Source: Aliivibrio fischeri ATCC 7744 = JCM 18803 = DSM 507 (GTDB taxonomy: Bacteria; Pseudomonadota; Gammaproteobacteria; Enterobacterales; Vibrionaceae). From it: a DNA stretch of 64,000 nucleotides. This document shows positions 61,665 through 64,000 of the stretch, in pieces. Made by a program: the position numbers and the translations under genes. Each line of letters begins with the position of its first letter. The stretch's first letter is position 1. The notes under the pieces were generated by a model. It was given only the letters and a program-made list of their open reading frames with translations. It was not told where the DNA came from and searched no databases. The stretch covers positions 1,054,001 to 1,118,000 of the forward strand of contig NZ_CP092713.1 of NCBI RefSeq assembly GCF_023983475.1, in the 5' to 3' direction.

Positions 61665-62084
61665 TTACGCAGATTTTGAGCTATCTTCACTTGCTTCTTT
61701 GTCTAGGTCTCTGTTTGGAGAAATCTTAGTGACGTTTTCAACTTCAACAACTTCAAGGTTTTCACCAATTAACAAACCACCTTTATCGATAGTAAGGTGC
61801 TGGGTTTGCATGGTTCCCTTAAATTTACCTTTAGCTTGAATATTCACTTCGCCACCTTGACAAGTTCCTTCAACCAAACCATTAATCAAAACTAATCCCG
61901 CTTTGATATCGCCCTGAACTCTCCCAGTAGGAGTAACAATCACTTCAGCTTCAGTTGCAATATTACCTTGAACATAACCATCAATTTGGATGCTTTGTTC
62001 TGATTCTAAATTACCGATGATACGGCAACCTTTTGCAACGATAGATAAAGATGCCGAGGTAGACCGACTACTAAAAAGGCCCAT
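61665..62084 (-). CDS. Bactofilin (polymer-forming cytoskeletal protein)
   Basis: 139 residues. Central right-handed beta-helix repeats (IVAKGCRIIGNLESEQSIQIDGYVQGNI, ASEVIVTPTGRVQGDIKA pattern) match bactofilins, which polymerise on the membrane and place cell-wall or polar proteins. Short N- and acidic C-terminal tails. RBS GGAG. Confidence 0.93.
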   Translation of the reverse strand: MGLFSSRSTSASLSIVAKGCRIIGNLESEQSIQIDGYVQGNIATEAEVIVTPTGRVQGDIKAGLVLINGLVEGTCQGGEVNIQAKGKFKGTMQTQHLTIDKGGLLIGENLEVVEVENVTKISPNRDLDKEASEDSSKSA

Positions 62085-62235
62085 GAGTGTTTCTCCAATT
62101 GATATTAATTTAACTAAAGAATACTATCATGAATAGAATATAGCGTATCTACTAATTGATTAGTTAATAACATATTTTAACCGCTTAGCTCACACTTACG
62201 TCATTTTGGGCGGTTATAAGCAAGGAAAAGATAAA

Positions 62236-62889
62236 ATGAGAATATTTAGCGAGACTGAGATCCGTATTATCGGCTGTTTAATTGAAAAAGAAATCACAAC
62301 GCCAGAGCAATATCCATTAACTCTCAATGCATTAACAACCGCCTGTAATCAAAAAAGCAATCGTGACCCCGTAACCTCACTAACGGATTCTGATGTCTTA
62401 GATAGTGTGAATGCACTGATCCAAGAACGTATCATTACTGATGAAACTCGAGGTAATTCACGCGTAGCGAAATACCAACATCGTTTCTGTAATACCGAAT
62501 TTGGTAGTCTTAAATTCTCTAAGCAAGAACTTGCTATTTTATGTGTTTTGTTTTTGCGTGGTCCGCAAACACCAGGCGAACTTCGCACAAGAACACAGCG
62601 TTTATGCGAATTTGATAACGTAGCTCAAGTTGAAAATGTATTAAATGGTCTTTCTGCAGATGAACACAACCCTAAAGTGATCAAATTAGAAAAAGAACCA
62701 GGTAAAAGAGAGGCACGTTTTGCTCATTTATTCTGTGGGGAAATCAGTCAAGCAACAGCAACGTTTCAACAGGTGCCTTCAGAGTCACGTGATAATGAAC
62801 GTATTGTGGCACTCGAATCAGACGTGGCTGATTTAAAACTTGAAGTAGAAGAACTAAAGAAACTTATCAACAATTTACTTGATAAATAA
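62236..62889 (+). CDS. yceH: YceH (UPF0502/DUF480) winged-helix protein
   Basis: 217 residues from ATG 62236 (AAGGAAAAG upstream); the frame from 62206 is an upstream extension. Two winged-helix domains with SETEIRIIGCLIEKEITTPEQYPL and LSKQELAILCVLFLRGPQTPGELRTR. C-terminal coiled-coil (VADLKLEVEELKKLINNL). Overlaps the next gene by 1 nt (TAATG). Confidence 0.93.
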   Translation: MRIFSETEIRIIGCLIEKEITTPEQYPLTLNALTTACNQKSNRDPVTSLTDSDVLDSVNALIQERIITDETRGNSRVAKYQHRFCNTEFGSLKFSKQELAILCVLFLRGPQTPGELRTRTQRLCEFDNVAQVENVLNGLSADEHNPKVIKLEKEPGKREARFAHLFCGEISQATATFQQVPSESRDNERIVALESDVADLKLEVEELKKLINNLLDK

Positions 62890-63173
62890 TGATTGAAGAA
62901 AAGAACACATGGTTTATCTACCTGATAAGAACTCGGGTAGGTAGCTTGTATTGCGGTATTACTAATAATTTAGAACGACGCTTTAAAATGCATCAAGATG
63001 GGAAAGGGGCAAAATACCTTAAAGGAAAAGGCCCTTTGACCTTAGTTTGGCATTGCGACGTTGAAAATAAATCCATTGCTTTAAAATACGAATATCGTAT
63101 AAAAAAAATGACTAAAGCATCAAAAGAAGCCTTAGTCATTAATCAAATACCATTACCAACTATTAATGATTAA
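62889..63173 (+). CDS. GIY-YIG nuclease-domain protein (UPF0213, YhbQ-like)
   Basis: 94 residues. [37 protein letters not shown] is the GIY-YIG core (Y-L-I and Y-C-G), with the conserved Arg and the later Glu in YEYRIKKM. Small single-domain family that can cleave DNA in vitro. Translationally coupled to yceH. Its stop overlaps the convergent nadE stop. Confidence 0.93.
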   Translation: MIEEKNTWFIYLIRTRVGSLYCGITNNLERRFKMHQDGKGAKYLKGKGPLTLVWHCDVENKSIALKYEYRIKKMTKASKEALVINQIPLPTIND

Positions 63174-64000
63174 TCATAAATGGTTGGGATAGGCTTACGT
63201 TTATGCTGAGACATTTGGTAGATTTTAATTAATCGAGCTTCTGCATCAGCATCAATTTTTTTACCTTCCAAAAAGTCATCAATTTGATCATAGCTAACAG
63301 ATAAAGCATCTTCGTCCGCTTTCTGTGGTGCTAACTCTTCTAAATCAGCAGTAGGCACTTTTTTAACTAACTGTTCAGGCGCACCTAATTGTGCTGCGAC
63401 CTCACGAACTTGGCGCTTATTTAAACCAAATAAAGGCGCTAAGTCACACGCACCATCACCAAATTTAGTATAAAAGCCCGTAATATTTTCAGCAGAATGA
63501 TCAGTACCCAATACCAAACCACCGACATAACCTGCAACTTCGTATTGAGCGATCATACGAGCACGAGCCTTAACGTTACCTTTTACAAAATCAATTTTTG
63601 CACTGTCTGTTGGCAATAAGTCCGTATCTTGAAGTGCGATGTGATTAGCAGAATGCAAACCATCAACACCTTCTTTAATATTGATACTAATAGAGTGGGT
63701 CGGCTGAATAAATTGAAGTGCCAATTGTGCTTCATCTTCATCTTTTTGGATACCATAAGGAAGACGAACTGCGATAAATTGATAATCAGAACTTTGAGTC
63801 TCAAGGTTAAGTTCATTTACGGCAAGTTGAGCTAAACGACCACAAGTTGTCGAATCAACACCACCACTGATACCAAGAATTAACGATTTACAGTGAGCTT
63901 CAAGCAATTTACTTTTAATAAAGTCCACACGTTTTTTGATCTCTTCAACAGGGTCAATTGACACCTTTACTTTCATTTCTTCAACAATTTGCTGCTGCAT
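63170..64000 (-). CDS. nadE: NH3-dependent NAD+ synthetase
   Basis: 276 residues, full length, with the ATG on the last three bases of the window. Makes NAD+ from deamido-NAD+, ATP and ammonia. ATP-pyrophosphatase P-loop [18 protein letters not shown] (41-58), [36 protein letters not shown] and the C-terminal substrate loop VPTADLEEL are typical. Its promoter lies outside the window. Confidence 0.96.
   Translation of the reverse strand: MQQQIVEEMKVKVSIDPVEEIKKRVDFIKSKLLEAHCKSLILGISGGVDSTTCGRLAQLAVNELNLETQSSDYQFIAVRLPYGIQKDEDEAQLALQFIQPTHSISINIKEGVDGLHSANHIALQDTDLLPTDSAKIDFVKGNVKARARMIAQYEVAGYVGGLVLGTDHSAENITGFYTKFGDGACDLAPLFGLNKRQVREVAAQLGAPEQLVKKVPTADLEELAPQKADEDALSVSYDQIDDFLEGKKIDADAEARLIKIYQMSQHKRKPIPTIYD

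Overview
The window looks like an Aliivibrio chromosome, most likely A. fischeri or a close relative. The DNA is AT-rich. A ccdAB pair is present whose CcdB resembles, from memory, the well-studied Vibrio fischeri toxin. About two thirds of the window is a sedentary chromosomal integron of the Vibrio type.

Region 1 (1 to about 43,830) is a continuous gene-cassette array. I count 53 intact attC sites of about 100-121 bp, all in one orientation, plus one degenerate site at 43,741 that closes the array. Each site begins (T/C)AAC and ends GCGTT. I group them into six sequence classes by their central parts: class 1 (GCGTTGTCAGTTTGCC), class 2 (GCATTCTAGGTTTC), class 3 (GCATCTCAGGTTG or a close variant), class 4 (CAAC start, GCGTTCTGGG), class 5 (short, about 101 bp, GATGCTAATTACA) and class 6 (AAAGCAATC start, GTTGTAGG). 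Given the attC orientation, the integrase and attI should lie left of the window; neither is seen. Most cassettes carry one promoterless-looking gene on the + strand. Exceptions are the toxin-antitoxin cassettes (ccdAB, two phd-yoeB copies, DUF1778-GNAT, Fic), a SDR-ribB two-gene cassette present twice and reversed, a two-gene type II Thoeris-like anti-phage cassette (23.7-25.1 kb), a SIR2-domain cassette (15.6-16.8 kb) and an unrecognised four-gene cassette (36.6-38.2 kb). Eighteen cassettes hold no convincing gene and form two related families, A (9 copies) and B (9 copies). Two IS3-family elements sit inside cassettes with visible 4-bp target duplications.

Region 2 (about 43.8-46.5 kb) is a transition zone with a lipoprotein, a secreted crystallin-like protein and small hypothetical genes.

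Region 3 (46.5-64 kb) is ordinary backbone: a YjiH-type membrane protein, an IS110/IS1111-type element, an ABC-class ATPase, an FAD oxidoreductase, a PilZ protein, a fatty acid cis/trans isomerase operon, an OFA-type MFS transporter, a DUF3332 lipoprotein, a REC-CheC protein coupled to a PAS protein, a DUF496 protein, a bactofilin, YceH, a GIY-YIG protein and nadE, which is complete and ends exactly at the window edge.

The array acts as a store of defence, toxin-antitoxin, acetyltransferase and unknown genes. Likely stabilising modules (toxin-antitoxin cassettes) are spread along it. No rRNA, tRNA or CRISPR array was seen.
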